The notes below the pieces were generated by a model. The model had not been told where the DNA came from, searched no databases, and saw nothing but the letters and a program-made list of their open reading frames with translations. A stretch of DNA of 64,000 nt from JBOFZL01 sp051655155 (GTDB lineage Bacteria; Bacillota; Clostridia; Peptostreptococcales; Filifactoraceae): the NCBI GenBank assembly GCA_051655155.1, contig JBOFZL010000031.1:87441-151440 (forward strand), given 5' to 3'. The position numbers and the translations under genes were made by a program. Position 1 is the first letter of the stretch. Each line of letters starts with the position of its first letter. Shown one piece after another: positions 45,031 through 53,837 of the stretch.

Positions 45031-45087
45031 AAAAAATTAATCCACTCTGTATCTCCTTTTCTTGGAAAAAAGTTGTAAGAGTGGATT
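45031..45087 (-). terminator. terminator of the YbjQ gene
   Basis: 10-base stem (45039-45048 / 45078-45087) followed on the minus strand by a T-rich tail. Confidence 0.75.
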
Positions 45088-45091
45088 TTAA

Positions 45092-45409
45092 TTAAAACTT
45101 TACAGCAGTTCCTGTGGCAACAATCATCATCATTGAACCATTTTGACCAAGCACTTCAAAGTCTAAATCAACACCAACAATGGCATCAGCACCTAAATCA
45201 GAAGCTCTCTTTTTTATTTCCTCTAGGGCTTTGCTTCTTGCTTCTATTAACTCTGCTTCATAAGAACAGCTTCTACCGCCAAAAATATTAGTAAGGCCAG
45301 CAGCAAAATCTTTAATTAGGTTAATTCCAACAATAACTTCACCATTTACTATTCCTAAATATTCACGTATAGGTCTACCTTCAATGGTAGATGTAGTTGT
45401 AATAATCAT
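45092..45409 (-). CDS. YbjQ/UPF0145 family protein
   Basis: 105 residues of the YbjQ family (heavy-metal-binding-domain-like; forms small pentamers, role unclear). Motifs: TTSTIEGRPIREYLGIVNGEVIVG, SYEAELIEARSKALEEIKKRASDLGADAIVGVDLDFE. ATG 45409 has GGAGG upstream; an in-frame TTG five codons earlier overlaps this site. A promoter-like TTGATT...TAATAA for this gene lies within the 45445-45472 repeat. Confidence 0.9.
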   Translation of the reverse strand: MIITTTSTIEGRPIREYLGIVNGEVIVGINLIKDFAAGLTNIFGGRSCSYEAELIEARSKALEEIKKRASDLGADAIVGVDLDFEVLGQNGSMMMIVATGTAVKF

Positions 45410-45444
45410 AATATAATCCTCCAAATTAAAATATATGATTAAAT

Positions 45445-45472
45445 TATTACATATTAATCGTAAATAATCAAT
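45445..45472. repeat. 28-nt direct repeat, copy 1
   Basis: Matches 46636-46663 at 27 of 28 positions (one G/A difference). This copy lies in the promoter region of the YbjQ gene. Confidence 0.85.
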
Positions 45473-45603
45473 TAAAGGAATAATACAATAACATTACAAT
45501 TTATCACGATTTTTTGAAAAATATGGCAACAGCTACAGTTGTATGTTATTATTTTTACAATCAAATATACTAATATATTAAATTAAAAAAGGAGAGTTAT
45601 ACT

Positions 45604-46107
45604 ATGTCCAAAAAAACTTTTAAAAAAATTTTTATCTTATTATTTTGTTTAATTTTTACATCAGTAAGTGTTGTTTTTGCATATGAAGATAAATTTCCTA
45701 TTGAAGCAAAATCCAATAAAACTAGGATTGTAACTGAAGAAAAGGCATCTCCTTTATCGGGAACTACTGAAGTTATTAATCTTGATAAAACTAAAGTTAG
45801 GACTCTTAAAGCAGGAGGAGAAGGATTAGCAGCTATTATAACTACTGCACTTGCAAAAAAAAATTTGTTTTATGCAGGGGTAGCAGTTACGGTCTTCTCA
45901 TATATTTGTGGAAGTGAGATAAATGCTGCAAAAGTAAAAATAACTTTTGTAGGAAAAAGAAAGTATACTTATAAAGAACATATGTTAACAAAAGAAAGAT
46001 CTCTAATAAGAAAAGAAGAAAAAATGAAAGTGGAGGTCTATACAGGAACCAATGGAACTGCGAACACCTTGTCTTATTCAAACTACGGATACTTAAAATT
46101 AAAATAA
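45604..46107 (+). CDS. secreted protein with internal hydrophobic segment, bacteriocin-like layout
   Basis: 167 residues with a signal peptide (cleavage near 26, VVFA|YED). The mature chain contains a Gly-Gly (71-72) followed by a hydrophobic stretch (about 74-105, LAAIITTALAKKNLFYAGVAVTVFSYICG). A Lys-rich tail ending in TANTLSYSNYGYLKLK follows. I do not recognise a family. GGAGAG precedes the ATG. With the next gene it forms a two-gene cassette flanked by direct repeats. A secreted antimicrobial or surface protein is a guess from layout. Confidence 0.55.
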   Translation: MSKKTFKKIFILLFCLIFTSVSVVFAYEDKFPIEAKSNKTRIVTEEKASPLSGTTEVINLDKTKVRTLKAGGEGLAAIITTALAKKNLFYAGVAVTVFSYICGSEINAAKVKITFVGKRKYTYKEHMLTKERSLIRKEEKMKVEVYTGTNGTANTLSYSNYGYLKLK

Positions 46108-46130
46108 GTTAAATTGGAGAATAAACTATT

Positions 46131-46466
46131 ATGAAAAAATATTACCATATATTTTCAGAAGTATTAATTGCTATTTCAGCAATATATATTGTGTTAGGAG
46201 CATTGAATCTGACACCAATATCTGGGAAAATGATACTATATATTTTCATTCTAAATCTTATTTTAGAATTAATAAAATTTATTGTTTTTAAAGAAAGTTA
46301 TAATGACAAAAAGAAACCTTTACCTTTTAAGATAATTTGTTTATATACTAGTTTTTTAGTATTAGCAATATATTTTGATGTTATATATTTAAAAATAATT
46401 GCTTTAGTATTATTGTTAATACTAATTATAATAAAAATAAAAAATGAATATTTAGTAATAAAATAA
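46131..46466 (+). CDS. small membrane protein of unknown function (possible immunity partner)
   Basis: 111 residues with four predicted membrane segments (about 9-27, 31-52, 68-86, 88-106) and a charged linker ESYNDKKKPLP. It starts 23 bp after the secreted protein with GGAG upstream. Small multi-pass proteins encoded directly behind secreted peptides often protect the producer, but no homology supports this; it is inferred from position. Confidence 0.5.
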   Translation: MKKYYHIFSEVLIAISAIYIVLGALNLTPISGKMILYIFILNLILELIKFIVFKESYNDKKKPLPFKIICLYTSFLVLAIYFDVIYLKIIALVLLLILIIIKIKNEYLVIK

Positions 46467-46587
46467 ATTTTTTAAGTATATTTGATTAATATGTTAAATA
46501 AGCAGAATTAAGACAAATAACCATAGAATTTTTTCATAATAAGTTAGGCGTGAAAAATTAGGTTTTGCATAATAATATTTATGGCAT

Positions 46588-46620
46588 AAAAAAGCTCCCT
46601 TTGTATAAGGAAGCTTTTTT
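46588..46620. terminator. bidirectional terminator after the two-gene cassette
   Basis: Stem AAAAAAGCTNCCTT with one mismatch (46588-46601 / 46608-46620) and T-runs on both strands. It serves the cassette and the converging pepF operon. Confidence 0.8.
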
Positions 46621-46635
46621 AATTATATGATAAAG

Positions 46636-46663
46636 TATTACATATTAATCATAAATAATCAAT
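46636..46663. repeat. 28-nt direct repeat, copy 2
   Basis: Second copy of the 45445-45472 sequence, same orientation, 1191 bp away, placed beyond the terminator next to the 3' end of pepF. Confidence 0.85.
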
Positions 46664-46715
46664 ATATAATTATAGCTCAAAGGTAATCAATCAGAAGCTT
46701 AATCAACAGTTAAAA

Positions 46716-48431
46716 TTATTCTAAATTCTGTTTATTATCCTCAACATACTTAGTAATAGTCTTTATTAGATTTCCCAGAGTTCCCTTTTTAAATGGAGAT
46801 TGAAGTCCTACTTCATCTATTATTTCTGTGAATGTCTTACGTCCTGACAGGTCGATAATCTTTATATATTTCTCCCAAGCAGCTTCCCAGCCTTGCTCTA
46901 GCATAATTTGCATTATCTGTAATGCAACTACATCTGCTAGGGTATAATCTATATAATAAAATGGGTAGGTGAATACATGAAGCTGTCTTTGCCATAACTT
47001 ACCTTCACTATAAAAATTCACATTATCATAATCAACCGTTGGCCAATATTCACGTTCTAGTTGTTTCCATATTTGATTTCTTTCTTCCTTAGATAGATTC
47101 GGTTCATCATATATCCTATGTTGAAATTCATCAATCATACAAGTGTAGGGTATAAAATTAAGAGTACCAAGGAGATTAGTTAACTTTGCCTTTTCGCTAT
47201 CATCACCAAAGAATTCCTTGAAATATGGCCAAACAAGATATTCCATAGACTTTGAATGACATTCGCAAAGTTCCATAGACGGAGAAGCTGCCTCAAGTAT
47301 AGTAGGGGACTTATCCATCATAAAATAGAAAGCAAGAGCGTGGCCCATTTCGTGAGTTAATACTTCCACGTCATCAGTTGTTCCATTAAAGTTAGTAAAT
47401 ATAAAAGGAAGTTTATATTCAGGTAAAATACTACAATATCCACCACCCATCTTATTTTCTCTTATATGAAGGTCAAAAGCTTCCTTTTCGTCCATAAGAC
47501 TTGCTAGACCATTTGTTTCTTTAGACATATCCTTAAACATTTTCAAACCTACTTGATACAAATCTTCACCTGTTTTTTCAAGTTTAGGATTTCCTGTTAA
47601 ACACATTAATTTTTCATCATAGTATTTCAGCTTATCTACCTGAATTCTACGAGCTTGCTCCTTCTTTAACTCTTGAATCAAGGGAACTAACTCAGTTTTT
47701 ACTTGTTCCTTAAATTCCTTTACCATATCTCTGTCATAGCAATTTCGGAACATACGAAGATAACCTAACTCTGTAAAATTCTTAAAACCCAGTTCCTTTG
47801 CAATCTTTGTTCTAACTTTTATCATATCATCATATATCTGTTCTAACTTTTCACTATTGGCTGCATAAGTTTTACTTAATGCCTTATATGCTTCTTGTCT
47901 TATATTTCTATCTTCCTTACCTAAAAATACATTCATTCCAGACGGAGAGTATTGCTTACCTTCAAAAGAAACCTTCATCATACTTTGAACCTTTTGATAT
48001 TCCAGTTGCAACTTATTTTCTTCACCCATCAAAGAAATAACTTTTTCTGATATTATTTTTTGGGCTATCTGTATATTTTTAGTTACTATTGAGCCGAAGT
48101 ATTCTTCAATATCCTTCAAGTATTTGCTTTTAATTATTTCTTCATTAAACATAACTTGAACTTCTGAGAGTCTAACCTTATTTTCAGAATAATAAGCTTC
48201 TTCATCACCATAAAACTGGTCGCTGGTGTTTATAGTATATCTAATAGAAGATAATGACATCATATTTTCATATCTATTGGCATTTTCTTGTTGTTTTTCT
48301 ATAATTTCAATAGCATCTTCTTTTGAATGAGCTTCTTTTAGCCTTAGTATATTATCTTTAGTTTCTTTAATAGCTAATTCAATATCTACTCTTACATACT
48401 CTAATTCTGAAAACTTTCTATTATCTTTCAT
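46716..48431 (-). CDS. pepF: M3-family oligoendopeptidase (PepF-like)
   Basis: Cytoplasmic zinc metallopeptidase for oligopeptides, 571 residues. The active-site motif is VLTHEMGHALAFYFM (HExxH), with the downstream Glu ligand in LEAASPSMELCECHSKSMEYL. The C-terminal YPFYYIDYTLADVVALQIM belongs to the M3 fold. GGAG precedes the ATG, 44 bp after the ASCH gene. Full length. Confidence 0.9.
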   Translation of the reverse strand: MKDNRKFSELEYVRVDIELAIKETKDNILRLKEAHSKEDAIEIIEKQQENANRYENMMSLSSIRYTINTSDQFYGDEEAYYSENKVRLSEVQVMFNEEIIKSKYLKDIEEYFGSIVTKNIQIAQKIISEKVISLMGEENKLQLEYQKVQSMMKVSFEGKQYSPSGMNVFLGKEDRNIRQEAYKALSKTYAANSEKLEQIYDDMIKVRTKIAKELGFKNFTELGYLRMFRNCYDRDMVKEFKEQVKTELVPLIQELKKEQARRIQVDKLKYYDEKLMCLTGNPKLEKTGEDLYQVGLKMFKDMSKETNGLASLMDEKEAFDLHIRENKMGGGYCSILPEYKLPFIFTNFNGTTDDVEVLTHEMGHALAFYFMMDKSPTILEAASPSMELCECHSKSMEYLVWPYFKEFFGDDSEKAKLTNLLGTLNFIPYTCMIDEFQHRIYDEPNLSKEERNQIWKQLEREYWPTVDYDNVNFYSEGKLWQRQLHVFTYPFYYIDYTLADVVALQIMQIMLEQGWEAAWEKYIKIIDLSGRKTFTEIIDEVGLQSPFKKGTLGNLIKTITKYVEDNKQNLE

Positions 48432-48475
48432 ATATAATCTCCTTCTTATTATTAATTTACAAATAATGTATAAAT

Positions 48476-48940
48476 TTAGTTTAAAGAGGCTTCTTCTTTA
48501 GTGAAAACTACTTTAAATTCCTCACAAACCACTAACATATCTTCATTAAAGTTAATGTTGTAGGTAAGTAATTCTTCACTAAAAAAAGCCCTATGCACTT
48601 TTTTCCAATAGCTCAGACTTTTATCTCCCTCACCTTCCTTATAAGCATGCTGGCTACTTACCTGATCAAAGGGGCAAAGATAAACTTTTGTGGTCTGTAA
48701 TATGCAGAGAGCATCCTCCGCAGAATTAAGCAATACTCCATAACTTCCCTCTTTAGGAAGCTGTTCTTTACATTCCAAATAGGCTTGATAGATAGATGCT
48801 GTGGCAGTTTTAAAACCGTTTAATGTCAGTTCCGCTAGTTGATCAGATACTTCGCTACCATAACTCCAACTTGTATAAGACTCACTTTTATGTTCTGGAT
48901 GTTTATCAATAAAGGCTGCCCATAATTTGTCTGATTTCAT
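48476..48940 (-). CDS. ASCH-domain protein
   Basis: 154 residues of the ASCH fold, a PUA-like nucleic-acid-binding domain. The markers are ELTLNGFKTATASIYQAYLE, near the N-terminus, and EGEGDKSLSYWKKVHRAFFSEEL, the G-E-G-D-x-S-x-x-x-W signature of the YhfF-type subgroup. Some ASCH proteins (YqfB) hydrolyse N4-acetylcytidine; this subgroup is not assigned. Starts 10 bp after sfsA with AAGGAGA, so the three genes sfsA-ASCH-pepF form an operon. Confidence 0.85.
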   Translation of the reverse strand: MKSDKLWAAFIDKHPEHKSESYTSWSYGSEVSDQLAELTLNGFKTATASIYQAYLECKEQLPKEGSYGVLLNSAEDALCILQTTKVYLCPFDQVSSQHAYKEGEGDKSLSYWKKVHRAFFSEELLTYNINFNEDMLVVCEEFKVVFTKEEASLN

Positions 48941-48950
48941 ATTGTTCTCC

Positions 48951-49631
48951 TTAAAGTTTAATAGGTATTAAATTTTTAGCGGCTATAGTGTTGGAAGTTA
49001 CCGTACAATCAATGGCTAAAATATTTACGCCTTGAGATTTAGCTTCCACTAAGGCTTGGCTAAATTGAAGGTCTTGTGCCTTATTAGGGGTAAAGTATTC
49101 TATACCCTCCATTTGGATAACAAAGATGACATAAGCTTCATAACCAAGATTTTTAGCTTGTACCAATTCTCTAAGGTGTTTAGTACCTCTTTGGGTTGGA
49201 GCATCAGGAAACATAGCTATATTATCAGTTTCTAAAGTAACGCCCTTAACCTCCATATAAGCCTTTTTATCTTGATATTCCACATAAAAATCAAAGCGAG
49301 AGTTACCAAAAAATTGTTCACGCTTAATATGGTGAATATCAGGTAAAAAGTTTTTGGTTTTAAGAAGTTCTTCCACCACATCATTAGGAACTTGGCTGTC
49401 CATATTGATTAACCGATCTCTCTTATAAACAGAGATAAGGTCATAGCGTGTTTTTCTGGTGGGGCTTTGACAATCCTCCAAAAAAATTTTTGAATTTGGA
49501 AGGAGCAATTCCTTACAGCGTCCTGTATTTTTTACGTGTACAATCTCTTCTTTTCCATCTATTAGAACATTAGCAATAAACCTGTTAGGTCTTGAAATGA
49601 ACTTTCCTTCGACAATATTATTATATTCCAT
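48951..49631 (-). CDS. sfsA: SfsA family DNA/RNA nuclease-like protein
   Basis: 226 residues. N-terminal OB-like part FISRPNRFIANVLIDGKEEIVHVKNTGRCKELLLPNS, then the PD-(D/E)xK-type core RFDFYVEYQDKKAYMEVKGVTLE and FPDAPTQRGTKHLREL. Once named sugar fermentation stimulation protein, the family is now regarded as a nuclease. It heads the operon with the ASCH protein and pepF; AGGAGA precedes the ATG. Confidence 0.93.
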   Translation of the reverse strand: MEYNNIVEGKFISRPNRFIANVLIDGKEEIVHVKNTGRCKELLLPNSKIFLEDCQSPTRKTRYDLISVYKRDRLINMDSQVPNDVVEELLKTKNFLPDIHHIKREQFFGNSRFDFYVEYQDKKAYMEVKGVTLETDNIAMFPDAPTQRGTKHLRELVQAKNLGYEAYVIFVIQMEGIEYFTPNKAQDLQFSQALVEAKSQGVNILAIDCTVTSNTIAAKNLIPIKL

Positions 49632-49777
49632 AGCTTCTCCTGTATTTCATAACTTTTAAATAGTATACCATAAATTCCATTATAGACTTAAGAATTCAGC
49701 ATAATATAGAATTTTACAATTTATATTATTAAAGAGGACAGCGAGTATTTCATAACGAAATCTACTTTTATTTCAAT

Positions 49778-49820
49778 ATAAAAGGGGGATCTTTACAAAA
49801 CTACATTGTAAATTCCCCTT
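49778..49820 (-). terminator. terminator of the ECF S-component gene
   Basis: Nested hairpin: AAGGGG/CCCCTT outer stem and TTTACAA/TTGTAAA inner stem (49781-49820), followed by T residues on the minus strand. Confidence 0.7.
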
Positions 49821-49839
49821 ACTTGATTTCTAATATTTA

Positions 49840-50466
49840 TTAATTTTTGTTTAGCGAAAACATTGCTTTAGTTGTGAAAAATACTATAACACAAGAAGCC
49901 ATAGCTTCTGCGATTCCATTGGTTGCTGCTATTGAACCCAAAAATATAGCTGCTCCGCCTTGTGGAAGTCCAAGTTTTTCAACAATCTCTTGTGCAAAAA
50001 ATATATATGCCATGCCCAAAACTCCAATAGTGTTTGTTGCTGTTGCTAAAAAAGCTGCTATACCTGCTGAAACACTAGGTTTTTTAGTAACTTTCAAAAG
50101 GGCTGTAAAGCTAAAATACGCTACTATACCTATTGCTACTCTTGGAAGTATAGATACCATAGGGTTCCAGAAAATAAAGGATATAGGGGTTGGAGCGGTA
50201 AAGCTTTGAATAATGGAAGTTATTCCAAAAATCAACCCTACTGCAAAACCAACAAAAGGGCCTTCTAGAATTGCACCAATAATAACAGGTATGTGCATTG
50301 TAGTGGCCTTTGCAAAGCCTAGGGGGATGAAGCCCAAGGGAGTCATGCCTAAAACTATTGAAAGTGTTCCTAAGATTGATATTATAACCAATCTTCTTGT
50401 GTTAAACTTTGTTGTGTTTCTCTTGGCGTCCGAATAAGGTACACCAGAAATTTTTGAGTTTTCCAT
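49840..50466 (-). CDS. ECF transporter S component (vitamin-type)
   Basis: 208 residues with about six membrane segments, typical of ECF S components that bind a vitamin and dock to a shared energising module. Indicative stretches: IPLGFAKATTMHIPVIIGAILEGPFVGFAVGLIFGITSI and ISFIFWNPMVSILPRVAIGIVAYFSF. The PanT/HmpT-like group fits, but the substrate is not decidable. The ATG at 50466 has AGGAGGAATT upstream. A small hairpin (TCTGGT/ACCAGA, 50483-50505) lies immediately before the ribosome binding site and may regulate translation; it does not match a known riboswitch by eye. Confidence 0.8.
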   Translation of the reverse strand: MENSKISGVPYSDAKRNTTKFNTRRLVIISILGTLSIVLGMTPLGFIPLGFAKATTMHIPVIIGAILEGPFVGFAVGLIFGITSIIQSFTAPTPISFIFWNPMVSILPRVAIGIVAYFSFTALLKVTKKPSVSAGIAAFLATATNTIGVLGMAYIFFAQEIVEKLGLPQGGAAIFLGSIAATNGIAEAMASCVIVFFTTKAMFSLNKN

Positions 50467-51003
50467 ATTCAATTCCTCCTGTTCTGGTTCGCAAAGGATA
50501 CCAGACAATATTTTATTGCAAGCTCATTATATAAGAAAAGATTAAAATTCGCAAGAGAAAAAAGTTATAGTTTAGGATATTTTTTTAGAGTGTATTGGCC
50601 ATAAATATATAGAGATTGACAATATTCTCTAAAAAAAGATATAATATTTACACTATTAAATTGGAATATATAAAATTATAGAGTATGTAAAGTGGTGGGA
50701 GGGACACCTTAATTGAATTGTCTAATGATAGTTTTATCTTTGAATAAATTTGTTTGGTATATTATTTTGTAATAAAGTGAATTATGGATAGATAAAATAT
50801 AACATTATACATATTAAAAATTTATGTTTATAGGGGGGATATTGGAAAGTTTGAAAAATTTTTAAGGTTGAGCTATACATAAATTTAAGAAATAAACGAG
50901 AAAACATAAAAAATAAATTAGATAGATAAATTAAAGGTAAATACCTAATTAAAGGGAATAGTATTAATTTATCTTATGAATGAAAGGAAGTAGCCTATTG
51001 AAT
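50467..51003. other. gap with orphan promoter and no intact gene
   Basis: 537 bp. On the plus strand it holds a consensus promoter (50616-50645) whose product region contains no intact ORF until the MFS remnant. A 19-codon ORF from a TTG at about 50715, preceded by GGGAGGGA, may be a leader peptide or relic. The remaining AT-rich sequence has frequent stops in all frames. Confidence 0.5.
50616..50645 (+). promoter_or_regulatory. consensus promoter with palindrome over the -35
   Basis: TTGACA (50616-50621), 18-bp spacer, TATAAT (50640-50645). Arms TAGAGA and TCTCTA flank the -35 box, so a repressor could bind here. Nothing intact follows for 350 bp. Confidence 0.7.
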
Positions 51004-51349
51004 ATGTTTGAGATAAAACCTAATCAAGTTATTATTATCTGTTTAATACTGCTTTTAGGCATGATAGTAACTGAGTTTTTTTTCAACCATATCTGCTATT
51101 TTGGAATCAAGTTATGTTAAAGAGGTTATACCAATTGAGCATTTAGGCAAATCTATTGCTATTATTAATTTACTTGCAACTATTTTTTATCCTATATCTG
51201 AAATCTTATACGGATTTATGGTTGATAATTTCCCAATATACTTTACTTTGATGTTATTAGTTTTTGGGATGATATGGAATATTTATTTAGGGAAAAAGAC
51301 TTTTGTTGATGAGAAATTAGAGGTGAGAAAAAATGAAGTATCCAGATGA
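51004..51349 (+). pseudogene. MFS transporter C-terminal remnant with frameshift
   Basis: Two reading frames together encode about 115 residues of the last membrane helices of a major facilitator transporter. The first half (from ATG 51004, IIICLILLLGMIVTEFF) shifts to the second frame (SSYVKEVIPIEHLGKSIAIINLLATIFYPISEILYGFMVDN) at a run of eight T (51076-51083). Removing one T restores one continuous frame. The N-terminal three quarters of the transporter are absent. The 3' end overlaps rsgA by 17 bp. Decayed drug-efflux-type gene. Confidence 0.65.
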
Positions 51350-52283
51350 AAATTCATATAGAGTTATTTCGGCTCATAGTAACATTTTTAAAGTTCAAAA
51401 TCAAGCTAAAGAGGTAAAACTCGTTAAAGTTTTAAAAAATCTTTTAAGAGAATCTAGTGGACAATTTCCAGCAGTCGGAGATTGGGTAGAAATTGATGAG
51501 AATGATGTTATTGTTAATGTAAAAGAACGAAAAAATAAGATTTCAAGGAAAAGACCAGGTAAAAAATTTGAAGAACAAATTTTAGCATCTAATGTAGATG
51601 TTATGTTTATTCTCACTTCTTTAAACCAAGACTTCAATATAAATAGAATTGTTAGATATGTTATTTTGGCAAGAACCAATAAAATAGAACCGATTATTGT
51701 GCTGACAAAAGTTGATTTGTGTGAAGATTTTAATTGGTATTTAAGTCAAATCCAGGAAAAGTATAGTGATATACCTATAATTTTAACAAGTGCAGTTCAA
51801 AATATAGGAATTAATGAAATCGAAAAGATATTAAATCGAAACATTTGTACAGCAATATTTATTGGTTCATCAGGAGTTGGAAAATCCACGATTATAAATG
51901 AGTTAATAGAAAATCATAAAATGAAAACTAATATTATAGGAAAGAGTGGAAAGGGAAAGCATACCACTACACATAGAGAGTTATTTGTTTTAGAGAATAA
52001 CTCCTGCATTATCGATACTCCAGGAATGAGAGAGGTTGGGCTTTGGATTGAAGATGTAAATACAGCTTTGTCAGATGATATTACTGAATTTGCAAAGTTT
52101 TGCCGTTTTAAAAATTGCACTCATACAGTAGAACCTGATTGTGAGATTATTCGTATGTTAAATGAAGGGCTTATATCAAAAGAGAGATACAAAAACTTTA
52201 TTAAAATGTCTAAAGAAATAAAGTATACTATAAAAGAGCAGGAAACTAGAAATAAATTAAAAAACAAAAAAGCAAAAAAGTAG
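51333..52283 (+). CDS. rsgA: ribosome small subunit-dependent GTPase A
   Basis: Circularly permuted GTPase helping late maturation of the 30S subunit, 316 residues. N-terminal OB-fold (FPAVGDWVEI), G4 VLTKVD, G1 GSSGVGKST, G3 DTPGM, and a C-terminal zinc knuckle (CRFKNCTHTVEPDC). The gene follows the MFS remnant on the same strand and overlaps it, a context suggesting it came in with an accessory segment. Whether a second, native rsgA exists elsewhere cannot be seen here. GAGGTGAG precedes the ATG. Confidence 0.92.
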   Translation: MKYPDENSYRVISAHSNIFKVQNQAKEVKLVKVLKNLLRESSGQFPAVGDWVEIDENDVIVNVKERKNKISRKRPGKKFEEQILASNVDVMFILTSLNQDFNINRIVRYVILARTNKIEPIIVLTKVDLCEDFNWYLSQIQEKYSDIPIILTSAVQNIGINEIEKILNRNICTAIFIGSSGVGKSTIINELIENHKMKTNIIGKSGKGKHTTTHRELFVLENNSCIIDTPGMREVGLWIEDVNTALSDDITEFAKFCRFKNCTHTVEPDCEIIRMLNEGLISKERYKNFIKMSKEIKYTIKEQETRNKLKNKKAKK

Positions 52284-52826
52284 AAGAAAGGACTATACAT
52301 TATTCTGTTGATGAAAATATAGATAGATATATATAATTTATCAAAGATAAAAGAACACATAAGTTTTAATCAAAATGAGTTGATAACTAAAGTTATATTA
52401 ATCGTAATCGGTTTACAAAATTAAGATGGTTCTTGGGGAGGAGAGCAATCATTTTATACAAGTTTTGCTTTAGACTTCCTTTTGTATTGTTTTAGCTTTT
52501 CGTCTGAATTCAGAATGAGGTATATAGTAAAAGAAAAACTAGCTAAATCTATAATTAGGGGGATTTAGTTTGTTATAGTCAATGAAAAATATTCAGAGTT
52601 TCAAAATTCAGCGATTGTAACTTTATCGTTACTTAATAAACTAATTTACTAATATTGGGGCTGATTTCTAGGGGAGAAGATTTATTATAATATAATTTAA
52701 ACTAATGTGCATATGTGAATGATTAATCGGTGTTATGAAAAGTTGAATATGATTACATGGTTGATGTTAAATATGGTATTACTGTATAATAAAGACGATT
52801 GTGTTTTAGAAATGAAGAGGATGATA
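52284..52826. other. intergenic stretch before the ABC-2 exporter
   Basis: 543 bp. No intact gene; an in-frame extension of the ABC ATPase ORF back to 52719 exists but lacks a ribosome binding site. The rest has stops in all frames and might hold old gene debris. Confidence 0.4.
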
Positions 52827-53795
52827 ATGGAGTCGATAATTAAAGTAGAGTGTATAGAGAAAAAGTTTCTGGTGAAGGGAAGAGATGTCCACGCTGTAAA
52901 TAAAATTAGCTTTGAAGCTAAGGAGGGTGAGAAGGTAGGATATGTTGGACTAAATGGAGCTGGAAAAAGTACAACAATAAAGATGCTTACAGGCTTAGTT
53001 GCACCAACCAGTGGTGAAATTAACATTCTTGGTTTTAGGCCTTTTGAGCAACGTAAAAAATATGTTTCAAATATAGGGGTAGTGTTTGGGCAACGTAACC
53101 AATTATTTTGGGATTTACGTGTAGAGGATAGTTTTTTGTTTCATCAGAAACTATATGGTATATCTAAGGCAGAGTACAGGGAAAGACTGGAGTTTTTTAA
53201 TCAGTATGTTGACCTTGCATCGCTGATGAATAAAAATGTTCTAAAACTTTCCTTAGGACAAAAGATGCTTTGTAATGTAACGCTTTCGCTTTTACATAAT
53301 CCAAAGATTTTATTTTTGGACGAGCCAACGATTGGGCTAGATATTTTTGTGAAAGAGGAGATTCAAAATCTTCTAAACCAAATTAACAGATGCTACAATA
53401 CAAATATTTTATTTACTTCTCATGACATGAAAGATATAGAAAATATTTGTGATAGAATTATAATTTTGGAAAAGGGTAAAATTCTTGAAGATATGCAAAT
53501 TTTGGAATTTAATCGTGAATATGGTGGGACTAAATCCATTGTTTTAAATAAGGGGAAAGATTTGCCATTAGATGTGATTTTTCAAGAAACAAGGGAAGCT
53601 TATGGGGAACGTATTGATTTGAAGCTTTGCGAAAATAATAAATCATTGTGCATCCGTTTCAAAGAAAATGAAATTAGTTTGATGGAGCTATTAAACTTTA
53701 TGGATAAAACAGGCAGGGTTAACGTTGAGAGTCTAGTTATCCGAACGGACTCTTTGGAAGATGCAATTAAAAATATTTATCAACGAGGAAAGTAG
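52827..53795 (+). CDS. ABC-2 exporter ATPase
   Basis: 322 residues. Walker A GLNGAGKST, Q-loop VVFGQRNQLFWDLRVEDSFLF, signature LSLGQKM and Walker B ILFLDEPTIGLD are intact. A C-terminal extension of about 80 residues is typical of ATPases paired with ABC-2 permeases of the kind encoded next. The substrate may be a drug or lipid; it is not deducible. ATG 52827 has AGAGG six bases upstream, whereas the longer frame from 52719 has none. Confidence 0.88.
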   Translation: MESIIKVECIEKKFLVKGRDVHAVNKISFEAKEGEKVGYVGLNGAGKSTTIKMLTGLVAPTSGEINILGFRPFEQRKKYVSNIGVVFGQRNQLFWDLRVEDSFLFHQKLYGISKAEYRERLEFFNQYVDLASLMNKNVLKLSLGQKMLCNVTLSLLHNPKILFLDEPTIGLDIFVKEEIQNLLNQINRCYNTNILFTSHDMKDIENICDRIIILEKGKILEDMQILEFNREYGGTKSIVLNKGKDLPLDVIFQETREAYGERIDLKLCENNKSLCIRFKENEISLMELLNFMDKTGRVNVESLVIRTDSLEDAIKNIYQRGK

Positions 53796-53837
53796 AAAGT
53801 TCGAGAATATTGTGATTTGATAAATGGAGAAAAGAAA

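Larger units (their letters stand above)
44533..45091. other. 559-bp stretch without a gene
   Basis: It contains a terminator for the antiporter gene (44617-44677) and the terminator of the minus-strand YbjQ gene (45031-45087). Between them the sequence is AT-rich with stop codons in all frames and only a 14-codon ORF with weak ribosome binding site at 44850. I see no RNA gene. Confidence 0.5.

Noticed and set aside
49847..50437. Two plus-strand ORFs opposite the ECF S component
   Set aside because: Both are antisense shadows of the membrane protein gene.
50483..50505. Small hairpin as a vitamin riboswitch in front of the ECF S component
   Set aside because: Only a 6-bp stem; I could not match preQ1, THF or other known vitamin switches.
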